A program made the position numbers and the translations under genes. From the NCBI RefSeq assembly GCF_002943565.1, contig NZ_PJCH01000005.1, positions 930,001 to 994,000 on the forward strand: 64,000 nt of DNA, in the 5' to 3' direction. The stretch's first letter is position 1. Every line of letters begins with the position of its first letter. The notes below the pieces were generated by a model that was given only the letters and a program-made list of their open reading frames with translations, made no database searches and was not told the origin of the DNA. This stretch comes from Hyphococcus luteus (GTDB taxonomy: Bacteria; Pseudomonadota; Alphaproteobacteria; Caulobacterales; Parvularculaceae). Shown one piece after another: positions 1 to 6,347 of the stretch.

Positions 1-844
1 GGCGCCATCCGCCCCAGCCGCCCCAGCCGAAATGACCGCGGCCATGACCGTGACCATAGCCGCGGCCCCAGCCGCAGGACGCGTCATGGGCGCCCGGCTG
101 CACATATTTGTAGAACGCGGACGTGCCGGCGTCTTCGGTCTCGTAGACGACGCCCGTCCACGGATCGACGGCGACGGCTTCGTGCGAGAAGCGGCCGGCG
201 GCCTTGATCGGCTGGCCGTTGGAGGTTCCGAAAGCCGGCACGTCGAAGATGTAGCCATGGTTGAAACCGTCCGCGCGGTCGTTCCAGCTATGGAAGGTTT
301 CTTCGCAGGAGAGCCAGGAGTTCCACGGCGTGCGCCCGCCCGCGCAATTGCGGATGGTGCCGCCGAGGCTGGTGTAATGGCGCACGAAACGGCCGCGGCG
401 AAGATCGAAGACGAGGTTCGTCGTGCCGCCATATTCGTTCGGGTTGTAAACGCCGCCGGGAACCTGGCACGGCGTGCTTTCGCCGGTCGACAGTTCATGG
501 TTGCGCACAAGCGCGATGTGATGGCCGAATTTCGCGCAGACCGCCATGCCGTCATGATCGGTCGGCGTCGGACGGCCGTCATCCATGACCTGGCCGGTCC
601 AGCCGAAGGACATGTATTCAAAGCCTTCCGGCAGGGCGAGCAGTTTAAGACCGGTGACGAGGTCTTCTTTCGGCGAAACCGGGCCGTAGTCCGGCGAGAA
701 GTCCCAGCGGCGGCCTCTGCGGCGGCCATGGGCGTCGGCGGACGACAGCGCCGAAAAGGCGAGACCGGCGGCGCCAACGGCCGACGCGCCTTTTAAAAGA
801 TTGCGGCGGTCGAGGGACGGCGATTCACTGTTTGATTGCGACAT
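1..844 (-). CDS. PhoX-like alkaline phosphatase (DUF839 family), 3' part cut by window edge
   Basis: Reading from an ATG at 844 on the minus strand, 281 codons remain open to the window edge. The N-terminus carries a twin-arginine signal: D-R-R-N-L-L-K at residues 12-18, then an alanine-rich hydrophobic stretch ending near SSADAHG, so the product should be folded and exported by Tat to the periplasm. Downstream segments such as GLKLLALPEGFEYMSFGWTG, RNHELSTGESTPC, NCAGGRTPWNSWLSCEETF and FSHEAVAVDPWTGVVYETED are typical of the PhoX/DUF839 phosphatases, which use calcium and iron to release phosphate from esters. A His/Gly-rich run (HGHGRGHFGWGG) lies at the edge. The C-terminal half is outside the window, so catalytic completeness cannot be judged. 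Phosphate control is plausible; a weak Pho-box candidate lies upstream. Confidence 0.85.
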   Translation of the reverse strand, partial: MSQSNSESPSLDRRNLLKGASAVGAAGLAFSALSSADAHGRRRGRRWDFSPDYGPVSPKEDLVTGLKLLALPEGFEYMSFGWTGQVMDDGRPTPTDHDGMAVCAKFGHHIALVRNHELSTGESTPCQVPGGVYNPNEYGGTTNLVFDLRRGRFVRHYTSLGGTIRNCAGGRTPWNSWLSCEETFHSWNDRADGFNHGYIFDVPAFGTSNGQPIKAAGRFSHEAVAVDPWTGVVYETEDAGTSAFYKYVQPGAHDASCGWGRGYGHGHGRGHFGWGGWGGWR

Positions 845-1333
845 CAGCAGATTTCCTCAGCTTTCAAAATGAAAGGGGCCGCCGCGCATGCGGACGCCAT
901 GACGAACGCCGCGTCAGCGTTCGCATCCACACCGTCCTCACGCGTCGCCCCTTGGGTCAGGACGAATGGAGAACCGCTCTCCCTTGCCGGGGCGAGCGGT
1001 GTGCTTATGCGCGGACATTCGAATGAAGCGGCCGCGCGAAGATCATCCTTGTCCGGATGATGCGGCGGACCCTAGGGCGATTTCCTGACACGAATGTCTC
1101 AGAACGATTACGGCTTGATGACAATCCTTCCTCGCGATCTTGAGGGCTTGTCACGAGGGATGCGGCGCACTAAATAGACGGCTTGGAGAAATTATGTCCG
1201 AGCTTGTCACCCGCTAAACCGTTTTAACGGCGTTTATGAAACGAAGCCGACGCACAAAGTGCAGAGGCTGACGCATATTGTGCGGCTTTCTTTCATTGCG
1301 CCCGGTTTAGCCTGTTATTCGGACTCTCTATCC
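845..1333. other. Intergenic region between divergent phoX-like and yjhX-like genes
   Basis: No convincing gene is seen in these 489 bases. They must hold the two divergent promoters. Visible structure: a hairpin at 1042-1061 (ATCATCC, 6-base loop, GGATGAT), a CCCTAGGG palindrome near 1069, an interrupted palindrome CTGACACGAATGTCTCAG at 1085-1102, a repeated 9-mer GCTTGTCAC at 1146-1154 and 1202-1210, and CCGTT-TT-AACGG at 1219-1230. A short open frame runs in from 1259 to the yjhX-like start but has no family resemblance of its own. Confidence 0.5.
1107..1124 (-). promoter_or_regulatory. Weak Pho-box candidate upstream of phoX-like gene
   Basis: On the minus strand the sequence is TTGTCAT-CAAG-CCGTAAT. 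The PhoB consensus is two CTGTCAT-like 7-mers separated by 4 bases; the first half matches 6 of 7 and the second 5 of 7. It lies about 260 bases before the phoX-like start codon, which would require a long leader. The match is modest and could be chance. Confidence 0.22.
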
Positions 1334-1594
1334 ATGAACATTTCAAAAGCGGAGCAACGCACGTTGCATGTGTTGGCGCGTGGCGGCGCCATTCTGTTTG
1401 ACAAAGACGACAGAGGAAAAATCGTCGAGATCAATTGCGCCAGTCCCGAAGGCTGGACGCTGGCGGACTGCACGCTCGACGTCTTCAAAAAGCTGAAACG
1501 GCGCCGGCTCATCGCCTCTTCCAATGGCGGTCCTTACCGGATCACCGGGCTCGGGCGGCGGTCGGTGCGCGCGCAGCTGGATAATCGGGCGTAA
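1334..1594 (+). CDS. yjhX: YjhX family toxin (UPF0386)
   Basis: The 86-residue product begins [18 protein letters not shown] and ends RAQLDNRA. It follows the E. coli YjhX pattern throughout: [11 protein letters not shown] at the start, an ADCTLxVFKKLKxxxLI block in the middle, then [10 protein letters not shown] and the RAQLDNR tail. The frame is open further upstream to 1259, but that part has no family similarity, so the ATG at 1334 is chosen. In E. coli YjhX is described as the toxin of a YjhX-YjhQ pair, with an acetyltransferase-like antitoxin. No GNAT-type gene is next to it here; the neighbours are a divergent phoX-like gene and a serine hydrolase. Family membership is firm; toxin activity is not shown. 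Confidence 0.88.
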   Translation: MNISKAEQRTLHVLARGGAILFDKDDRGKIVEINCASPEGWTLADCTLDVFKKLKRRRLIASSNGGPYRITGLGRRSVRAQLDNRA

Positions 1595-1659
1595 ATCCCC
1601 GCGTCCGGTTTGGGAAACGCGCATTCTCTGTTAGAGTTTTCCTCTAAGGGAGAAAAAGA

Positions 1660-3603
1660 ATGCGCCTTTCCTTGGTTGTCGCGTTTGTCATCGCCGTCTT
1701 CGCCGGAGCGGCGTCCGCGCAGGTTCCGTCGCCGGACGCCGCGCCCTCGACCCCGGTCGCCACGGTCGAGCTCGATCCTTTCGAGCCGACCCGCGAGGAG
1801 GCGGTGCTTGAATCTTATGTGGACGGCGTCGTCGCGGCCCACCGGCGCGAGCACGACGCGCCGGCTGTCGCCGTGAGCGTCGTCCGGGACGGGCGCATTC
1901 TGTTCGCCAAGGCCTATGGAGACGCCGATGTGGAAACGGGCGCGCCCGCAAGCGGAACACGCTCGCTCTTCCGCATCGGGTCGGTCTCCAAGACGTTCAC
2001 CTGGACGGCGGTGATGATGCTCTATGAGCGCGGGCTCATCGATCTCGACGAGGACGTGAACCGTTATCTCAAGGGCATGCAGATCCCGGAGGCTTTCGAT
2101 GCGCCGGTCACCATGAACGACCTGATGGCGCATCGCGCCGGTTTCGAAGATACGCTCGAAGTTTTCACCGTGCCCGACACGACGGATAAATCCCTGACGG
2201 ATGTGCTGGCCGAGCAGATGCCGAAGCGCGTCTATCCGCCGGGAACGCGCACGTCTTACTCTAATTGGGGCGCGGCGCTCGCCGCCAAGATCGTCGAGGA
2301 CGTGTCGGGCGTTCCTTATGAAAAGTTCCTGCAGGATGAAATCCTGACGCCGCTCTCGATGACGCATACGACGCTCAAGGGGCCGGCGCTGATGAATGAC
2401 GAGACGCGCGCGGCGCTGGCGAAGGCATATGAGCTCAAGGCCGGCGACTATGCGCCTGCGGACTATATGGAGATCGGGCCTTACGCGCCGGCGGGCGCCA
2501 TGGCCTCGACCGCAAACGACATGGCGCAATGGATGCTCTTGCATATGGGGCGTGGGGAATATAACGGCGCAAAACTGATGCGCCCGCAAACCCATGATTT
2601 CATGTGGACGCGAGCCTTTGACGACCGGCCGGCGGGCGCCGATCTCGCTCACGGCTTCATGACCCGGCATTACCGGGACGTCGTCAGTTTCGGCCATGGC
2701 GGCGCCACCTCTTCCTATTACACCGATATGACCATGGTTCCCCAGTTCGGGATCGGCGTTTTCGTCTCGCAAAGCGGAACCATGGACCGCACGCTCGTGA
2801 GCGATCTTCCCTGGCTCGTTATCGATCATGTTCTGGACGCCCCGCCGGACTTCGCTCATGACGATCCGGGCTTTGCGGACAAGGCCGAAGGGTTCGCGGG
2901 AGCCTATCTCGACAACCGGCGCTCCTTTTCGCGGTTCGAAAAACTCTTCGCCACGGACAGTACGGCCGAGGTCGCGCCGGCGAAAGGCGGACTGACCGTC
3001 AGCATAGAGGGAAAGACTTTCCATTATGCGCCGGTCAAGGGCGCGGCGGACACCTTCGAAAACCGCCATGGCGCACGCCTCGTTTTCGGCCGCGACGAAA
3101 AGGGCCGCGTCACGCATTTTACCGGAAGCTGGGGCGTTCACTCCTATGAACGGGTCGGCTTTGCGACCAATCCGCTATTGCTCAATCTCGCCTTCGGCCT
3201 CGCGCTTTTATTCAGCGTCACGACCGTCGCCGGCGCATGGCGGCGGCAGGGCCGCGGCGCCTTGAAGACGCGGGCGGGCGCGCTTGTCGGCCTGGGCGCG
3301 ATCGTCGCCGCAGGCCTCGTTTTTGCGCTCGCCGGCGCGTTCGTCTGGATGGCGGTGCAAATGGCGAATGCGGACGCCGCGATGTTGCTTTCCTATCCGC
3401 CGGCGTCGATCGTTATTCTGCGTCTCGTCGCGCTCGGCGTCTTTGCGGTTGCGATCGCCGGGCTGGTCAGCCTGTGGCCGGCCTGGAGCGGATCGGGCTG
3501 GCGCGTCTGGCGCAAGCTTCACCATACGGCGTTCGCGCTGGCGCTCGCCTATTTCGCATTGATGCTCGTGGTCTGGAACGTGATTTTCGCCCCGACGGCG
3601 TAA
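1660..3603 (+). CDS. Secreted serine hydrolase, class C beta-lactamase/esterase fold, with C-terminal membrane domain
   Basis: The 647-residue protein has an N-terminal signal peptide (cut near AGAASA-Q, residue 20) and a beta-lactamase-fold domain of about residues 50-400. All three motifs are present: S108-V-S-K111 (nucleophile and general base), Y200-S-N202 and H346-G-G348. The first lies in FRIGSVSKTF, typical of the AmpC/EstB/Pab87-like serine hydrolases. After a linker beta domain, residues from about 505 onward contain four hydrophobic helices, so the catalytic domain is probably tethered on the periplasmic face of the inner membrane. A purine-rich GGGAG lies just before the ATG. The substrate cannot be told; D-Ala peptidase, esterase or beta-lactamase are all possible. 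Its stop codon is part of a hairpin shared with the convergent gene. Confidence 0.88.
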   Translation: MRLSLVVAFVIAVFAGAASAQVPSPDAAPSTPVATVELDPFEPTREEAVLESYVDGVVAAHRREHDAPAVAVSVVRDGRILFAKAYGDADVETGAPASGTRSLFRIGSVSKTFTWTAVMMLYERGLIDLDEDVNRYLKGMQIPEAFDAPVTMNDLMAHRAGFEDTLEVFTVPDTTDKSLTDVLAEQMPKRVYPPGTRTSYSNWGAALAAKIVEDVSGVPYEKFLQDEILTPLSMTHTTLKGPALMNDETRAALAKAYELKAGDYAPADYMEIGPYAPAGAMASTANDMAQWMLLHMGRGEYNGAKLMRPQTHDFMWTRAFDDRPAGADLAHGFMTRHYRDVVSFGHGGATSSYYTDMTMVPQFGIGVFVSQSGTMDRTLVSDLPWLVIDHVLDAPPDFAHDDPGFADKAEGFAGAYLDNRRSFSRFEKLFATDSTAEVAPAKGGLTVSIEGKTFHYAPVKGAADTFENRHGARLVFGRDEKGRVTHFTGSWGVHSYERVGFATNPLLLNLAFGLALLFSVTTVAGAWRRQGRGALKTRAGALVGLGAIVAAGLVFALAGAFVWMAVQMANADAAMLLSYPPASIVILRLVALGVFAVAIAGLVSLWPAWSGSGWRVWRKLHHTAFALALAYFALMLVVWNVIFAPTA

Positions 3604-3624
3604 GGCGCAAAGCCTGGCGCCTTA
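3601..3624. terminator. Hairpin between convergent genes
   Basis: TAAGGCGC (3601-3608), an 8-base loop, and GCGCCTTA (3617-3624) form a perfect 8-bp stem that includes the stop codon of the serine hydrolase. It lies in the 23-base gap before the stop of the convergent phosphodiesterase gene. There is no T tract on either side, so it may act as a 3'-end stabiliser or a weak bidirectional terminator. Confidence 0.5.
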
Positions 3625-3626
3625 CG

Positions 3627-4439
3627 TCAGGCCGGCATCGCCCGGCGCAACCGGCCGTCGACGCGGATCGGTTCGATGGTTTTGGCGAGCCCCGTCGCCG
3701 GATCGGTTTCGACCATGACGCCGCAGATCGTCGCTTCGCCGTTTGCCGGGGCGAAGCGTCCGGCGTTCATTTTAGTGATGAAGCGGCGCAGGGGCTCCGA
3801 TTTTTCCATGCCGATGATGCTGTCATAATCGCCGCACATGCCGAGATCAGTGATATAGCCGGTGCCGCGCGGCAGGATCTGATCGTCCGCGGTCGGAATA
3901 TGAGTGTGCGTCCCGACGACAAGGCTCGCGCGTCCGTCGAGGAAATGACCCATGGCGCATTTCTCGGAGGTCGCTTCGGCGTGAAAATCGACGACGATCG
4001 CATCCACGTCTTTACCAAGGACGGCGCCGGCAAGTTCGCGCTCCATGGCGGCGAAAGGATCGTCGCTCGGATGCATGCCGATCTGGCCTTGCGCATGCGC
4101 CACCAGAACGCTGGCGCCGTTTTTCGCTTCGAAAACGCCGCTGCCGCGGCCCGGATTGCTCGGCGCGAAATTGAGGGGGCGAAGCAAGCGGTCCTCACGG
4201 TCGAAAATGTCGATTTCGTCACGCTGGTCGTAAGCGTGATTGCCCGTGGTCAAGACATCGGCGCCGGCCTCGAGCACCGCCTCGGCGATATCGCCGGTGA
4301 CGCCGAACCCGCCGGCGGCGTTCTCCACATTGACGACGATGAAATCGAGGGCGAGCTTCTTTTTCAGGCCCGGCAGCCGGTCGAGCAGCGCATTGCGCCC
4401 GCTCCTGCCCATGATGTCGCCGAAAACCGCAATCCGCAA
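3627..4439 (-). CDS. TIGR00282/YmdB-type metallophosphoesterase
   Basis: The 270-residue protein starts MRIAVFGDIMGRSGR from a TTG codon and shows the full set of dimetal ligands of the YmdB family: GDIMG near residue 8, NVENAAGG, TTGNHAYD, VDFHAEATSEK and GTHTHIPTAD. Family members are cytoplasmic phosphodiesterases that hydrolyse 2',3'-cyclic nucleotides, with roles in biofilm and stress behaviour in Bacillus. The gene follows the 5-formyltetrahydrofolate cyclo-ligase on the same strand with a gap of 75 bases, an order common in alphaproteobacteria. A GAGGCG element precedes the TTG, and no nearby ATG keeps the conserved N-terminus. Confidence 0.92.
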   Translation of the reverse strand: MRIAVFGDIMGRSGRNALLDRLPGLKKKLALDFIVVNVENAAGGFGVTGDIAEAVLEAGADVLTTGNHAYDQRDEIDIFDREDRLLRPLNFAPSNPGRGSGVFEAKNGASVLVAHAQGQIGMHPSDDPFAAMERELAGAVLGKDVDAIVVDFHAEATSEKCAMGHFLDGRASLVVGTHTHIPTADDQILPRGTGYITDLGMCGDYDSIIGMEKSEPLRRFITKMNAGRFAPANGEATICGVMVETDPATGLAKTIEPIRVDGRLRRAMPA

Positions 4440-4514
4440 AACGCGCCTCGCTTTTTTAATGGTCGCGTTTTCTGCGGAAAACCGGTCTCCACTTTTCCGG
4501 AAAACGCTCCGTGA

Positions 4515-5105
4515 CTACCCTGAACACCGGGTCGCGCCGCGCTCGGTGACGATCCAGTCCAGCGGCTGATCTAGGGGCGAGAGGGGGAGCGCGTCAACTT
4601 CCTGCGCCCCGAAGGCGTAGCCGACGGCGAGCGGGGCGCCGGACTGGCGCAAAGCCTCAAGCGTCCGGTCGTAATAGCCGCCGCCATAGCCGAGCCGGCC
4701 GCCCTCTGGCGTGAAGGCGAGAAGCGGGATGACGAGGATGGTGGGCGTCACGGCGGGCGCGGTTTCAACCGGAACGAGCTCGCCGTAAGAGCCGTCGACG
4801 AGATCGTCGCCCGGCTGATAGGCGCGAAAGACGAGCGGCGCCTTTTTCTTCTCGACCACGGGAAGTGCCACCGCCGTTTCCTCTTCGACGAGAGCGGCGA
4901 CCAAAGGTTCGGTGTCGAGTTCCTCGCGCATTGGGAAATAAACCGAAACGACCGTCCCTTCCGGGCGTTCGATGGCGCTCATGAAATTGGCCGCCGCATG
5001 GACGCCGGCGTCGGGCCGGGCTTTCGCCGCGGCGCGGCGTTCGCCTTTCATGCGCTCGCGCAGGATTTTTTTCGGGCTCGGGAAAGAGGCGATGGGCGGC
5101 AGCAT
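4515..5105 (-). CDS. 5-formyltetrahydrofolate cyclo-ligase
   Basis: The 196-residue enzyme converts 5-formyl-THF to 5,10-methenyl-THF using ATP. It shows the basic N-terminal element RERMKGERRAAAKARPD, the central VSVYFPMREELDTEPL segment, and the C-terminal signature GRLGYGGGYYDRTL (nucleotide-binding loop), followed by VGYAFGAQEVDALP and LDWIVTERG, all standard for the family. Length is typical. The gene lies directly after the 6S RNA candidate on the same strand, a linkage also seen in gammaproteobacteria (ssrS-ygfA), and just before the YmdB-type gene. The start is the ATG at 5105. Confidence 0.93.
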   Translation of the reverse strand: MLPPIASFPSPKKILRERMKGERRAAAKARPDAGVHAAANFMSAIERPEGTVVSVYFPMREELDTEPLVAALVEEETAVALPVVEKKKAPLVFRAYQPGDDLVDGSYGELVPVETAPAVTPTILVIPLLAFTPEGGRLGYGGGYYDRTLEALRQSGAPLAVGYAFGAQEVDALPLSPLDQPLDWIVTERGATRCSG

Positions 5106-5164
5106 GAAAGCGGCTCTCCGCTTTTTTGAAAATAAGGCGCCGCCCTGGCCGTCGGACTTTTATT

Positions 5165-5325
5165 CGCCCTGGACCCAAAGGACCAGGTGGGCGCCGCGGT
5201 GATAGGGACCACGGTCCCAGTCAGAGGCAGCTCCCGTTCTAAGTGATAAGCCCCGGGGAATGTCGTCCTGACGGGCCGGGCAGCCCGCCACAAATAAGCC
5301 TCTGAACGGGCTTCGTAAAGGGATC
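5165..5325 (-). ncRNA. ssrS: 6S RNA (RNA polymerase regulator)
   Basis: The roughly 160 bases between the small membrane protein gene and the folate cyclo-ligase gene read, on the minus strand, as an alphaproteobacterial 6S RNA: a CCCCGGGGCTTATCACTTAG block, then AACGGGAGCTGCC, then a 3' CGCGGCGCCCACCTGG element. A strong stem pairs GCCTCTGA and CCC (5298-5310 with 5216-5228, plus coordinates) and encloses a 69-base region that would hold the bubble. A second hairpin GGGACC-GT-GGTCCC follows at about 5204-5217, and a 3' hairpin CCTGG...CCAGG ends the unit. 6S RNA imitates an open promoter and sequesters sigma-70 holoenzyme. Location next to the cyclo-ligase gene is the usual one. Exact ends are estimates. 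Confidence 0.72.
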
Positions 5326-5614
5326 AGCCTGCGGTGTTTTCGCTGCGCTTGGCCGCGGATTTCTTGGGATCGTCGTTCATGGAGCGCCAGCTCGGATAAA
5401 GCAGGCAGCCAAGGAAAGAAAAGGATGCGGCGATAAGCAGTCCGAGGGCGAAAACGCCGCCGCCCGCTTCGCCCAGCCAGTTCGCGACAAGGCAGGTGCA
5501 GGCGATGATGAGATATGGATAAACCGGCGGATCCTGCGTCATATAGCGTTTGACGAACAGGCCCATGGAAACCAGCAAAAGCACCAGCGAATAGATGTCG
5601 AAAATCGTGAACAT
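5324..5614 (-). CDS. Small membrane protein, probable XrtV sorting system accessory protein
   Basis: This 96-residue protein has two or three hydrophobic helices: IYSLVLLLVSMGLFVKRYM near the start, PYLIIACTCLVANWLGEAGG in the middle, and VFALGLLIAASFSFLGCLLY. The tail is charged and rich in Lys/Asp/Ser. The pattern of a short helix, then an (I/A)xCxVANxLGxxGG segment, matches my memory of the small accessory proteins annotated beside the XrtV exosortase system; no exosortase or PEP-CTERM gene is in this window. An AGGGGA sits 5 bases before the ATG. A perfect CtrA-type site lies about 50 bases upstream. The stop codon touches the 5' end of the 6S RNA. The family call is from recollection only. 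Confidence 0.55.
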   Translation of the reverse strand: MFTIFDIYSLVLLLVSMGLFVKRYMTQDPPVYPYLIIACTCLVANWLGEAGGGVFALGLLIAASFSFLGCLLYPSWRSMNDDPKKSAAKRSENTAG

Positions 5615-5661
5615 GGGGTTCCCCTAAATCACGCAACCGTTTCGACAGTAAGCATCTGAAG

Positions 5662-5677
5662 TTAAACCGGCCTTAAC
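5662..5677. promoter_or_regulatory. CtrA-type binding site
   Basis: TTAA-ACCGGCC-TTAAC fits the CtrA consensus TTAA-N7-TTAAC completely. It lies 48 bases before the start codon of the small membrane protein on the minus strand, in the gap after rsmD's stop. CtrA is the cell-cycle response regulator of alphaproteobacteria. One full match in 64 kb of GC-rich DNA is unlikely but not impossible by chance. Confidence 0.5.
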
Positions 5678-5748
5678 CGAGAAAAAGGCGTGGTTAATGC
5701 AAGCCTGCCTGTTCAGGTTTCGTTAAGGCTATGACCGCCAAGCCTGGT

Positions 5749-6312
5749 TTAGCCCGCATGCCGATAAACGCCGATCTGCGCGGCGCCATATTGGCGCCGA
5801 TCGTCTTCGATGAAGCCTTGCATTTGCGCCGGGACCTCGTCCTTGCCCTGTTCGACGACCGCGACGGCGCCGGGCGCCAGCCAGCCTCCTTCATGCAGCG
5901 CCTTCAGGGCCGGTTCAGCGAGCCCCTTGCCATAGGGCGGGTCGAGGAAGGCGAGGGTGAAGGGCGGGCCGACGCCGGCAGGCTTGGGGCCGAGATCCGC
6001 AGCCGAGCGCCGGTGAATGCGCGTGACGCCGAATAAGGACAAGCTTTCCGCATTGTCGCGAATGGCGCCGCGCGCGCCCGCATCCGTCTCCACGAAAAGG
6101 CACCAGGCGCCGCCGCGCGACATGGCTTCAAAGCCGAGCGCGCCGGAGCCGGCGAACAGATCGATGATGCGCGCGCCGTCGAAGTCCACATCCTCGCGGG
6201 ACGAAAGAATGTTGAACAGCGCTTCGCGGGTGCGGTCCGCCGTGGGGCGCGATGTTTGTCCCTTCGGCGCCGCAAGGCGCCTGCCGCTGAACTTGCCGCC
6301 GATAATGCGCAT
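5749..6312 (-). CDS. rsmD: 16S rRNA (guanine(966)-N(2))-methyltransferase RsmD
   Basis: The 187-residue product methylates G966 of 16S rRNA (E. coli numbering) with S-adenosylmethionine. It shows the family start MRIIGGKFSGRRL, the RPTADRTREALFNIL motif, the SAM-binding DLFAGSGALG at residues 51-60 and the catalytic DPPY at 124-127. Length is normal. In many alphaproteobacteria rsmD follows the rluB-type pseudouridine synthase gene; here that gene is about 14 kb away, so the usual cluster is split. The start is the ATG at 6312. Confidence 0.95.
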   Translation of the reverse strand: MRIIGGKFSGRRLAAPKGQTSRPTADRTREALFNILSSREDVDFDGARIIDLFAGSGALGFEAMSRGGAWCLFVETDAGARGAIRDNAESLSLFGVTRIHRRSAADLGPKPAGVGPPFTLAFLDPPYGKGLAEPALKALHEGGWLAPGAVAVVEQGKDEVPAQMQGFIEDDRRQYGAAQIGVYRHAG

Positions 6313-6347
6313 GGGTGTTTCGTTCTCTTAAAGGATGCTTTTATCCG

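Noticed and set aside
32-796. A 254-residue plus-strand open frame at the left edge
   Set aside because: It is antisense to the PhoX-like gene, which has a TAT signal and family motifs. The plus frame is Ala/Arg/Gly-rich with no recognisable motif.
1085-1102. CTGACACGAATGTCTCAG as an operator
   Set aside because: Only 6 of 9 positions pair; kept only as a note in the intergenic entry.
1534-3141. A 535-residue minus-strand open frame
   Set aside because: It mirrors the serine hydrolase gene, whose catalytic motifs are clear. Its composition (Arg, His rich) is typical of antisense reading in GC-rich DNA.
3237-4514. A 425-residue plus-strand open frame
   Set aside because: It spans parts of the hydrolase tail and the antisense of the YmdB-type gene, so it cannot be a single real protein.
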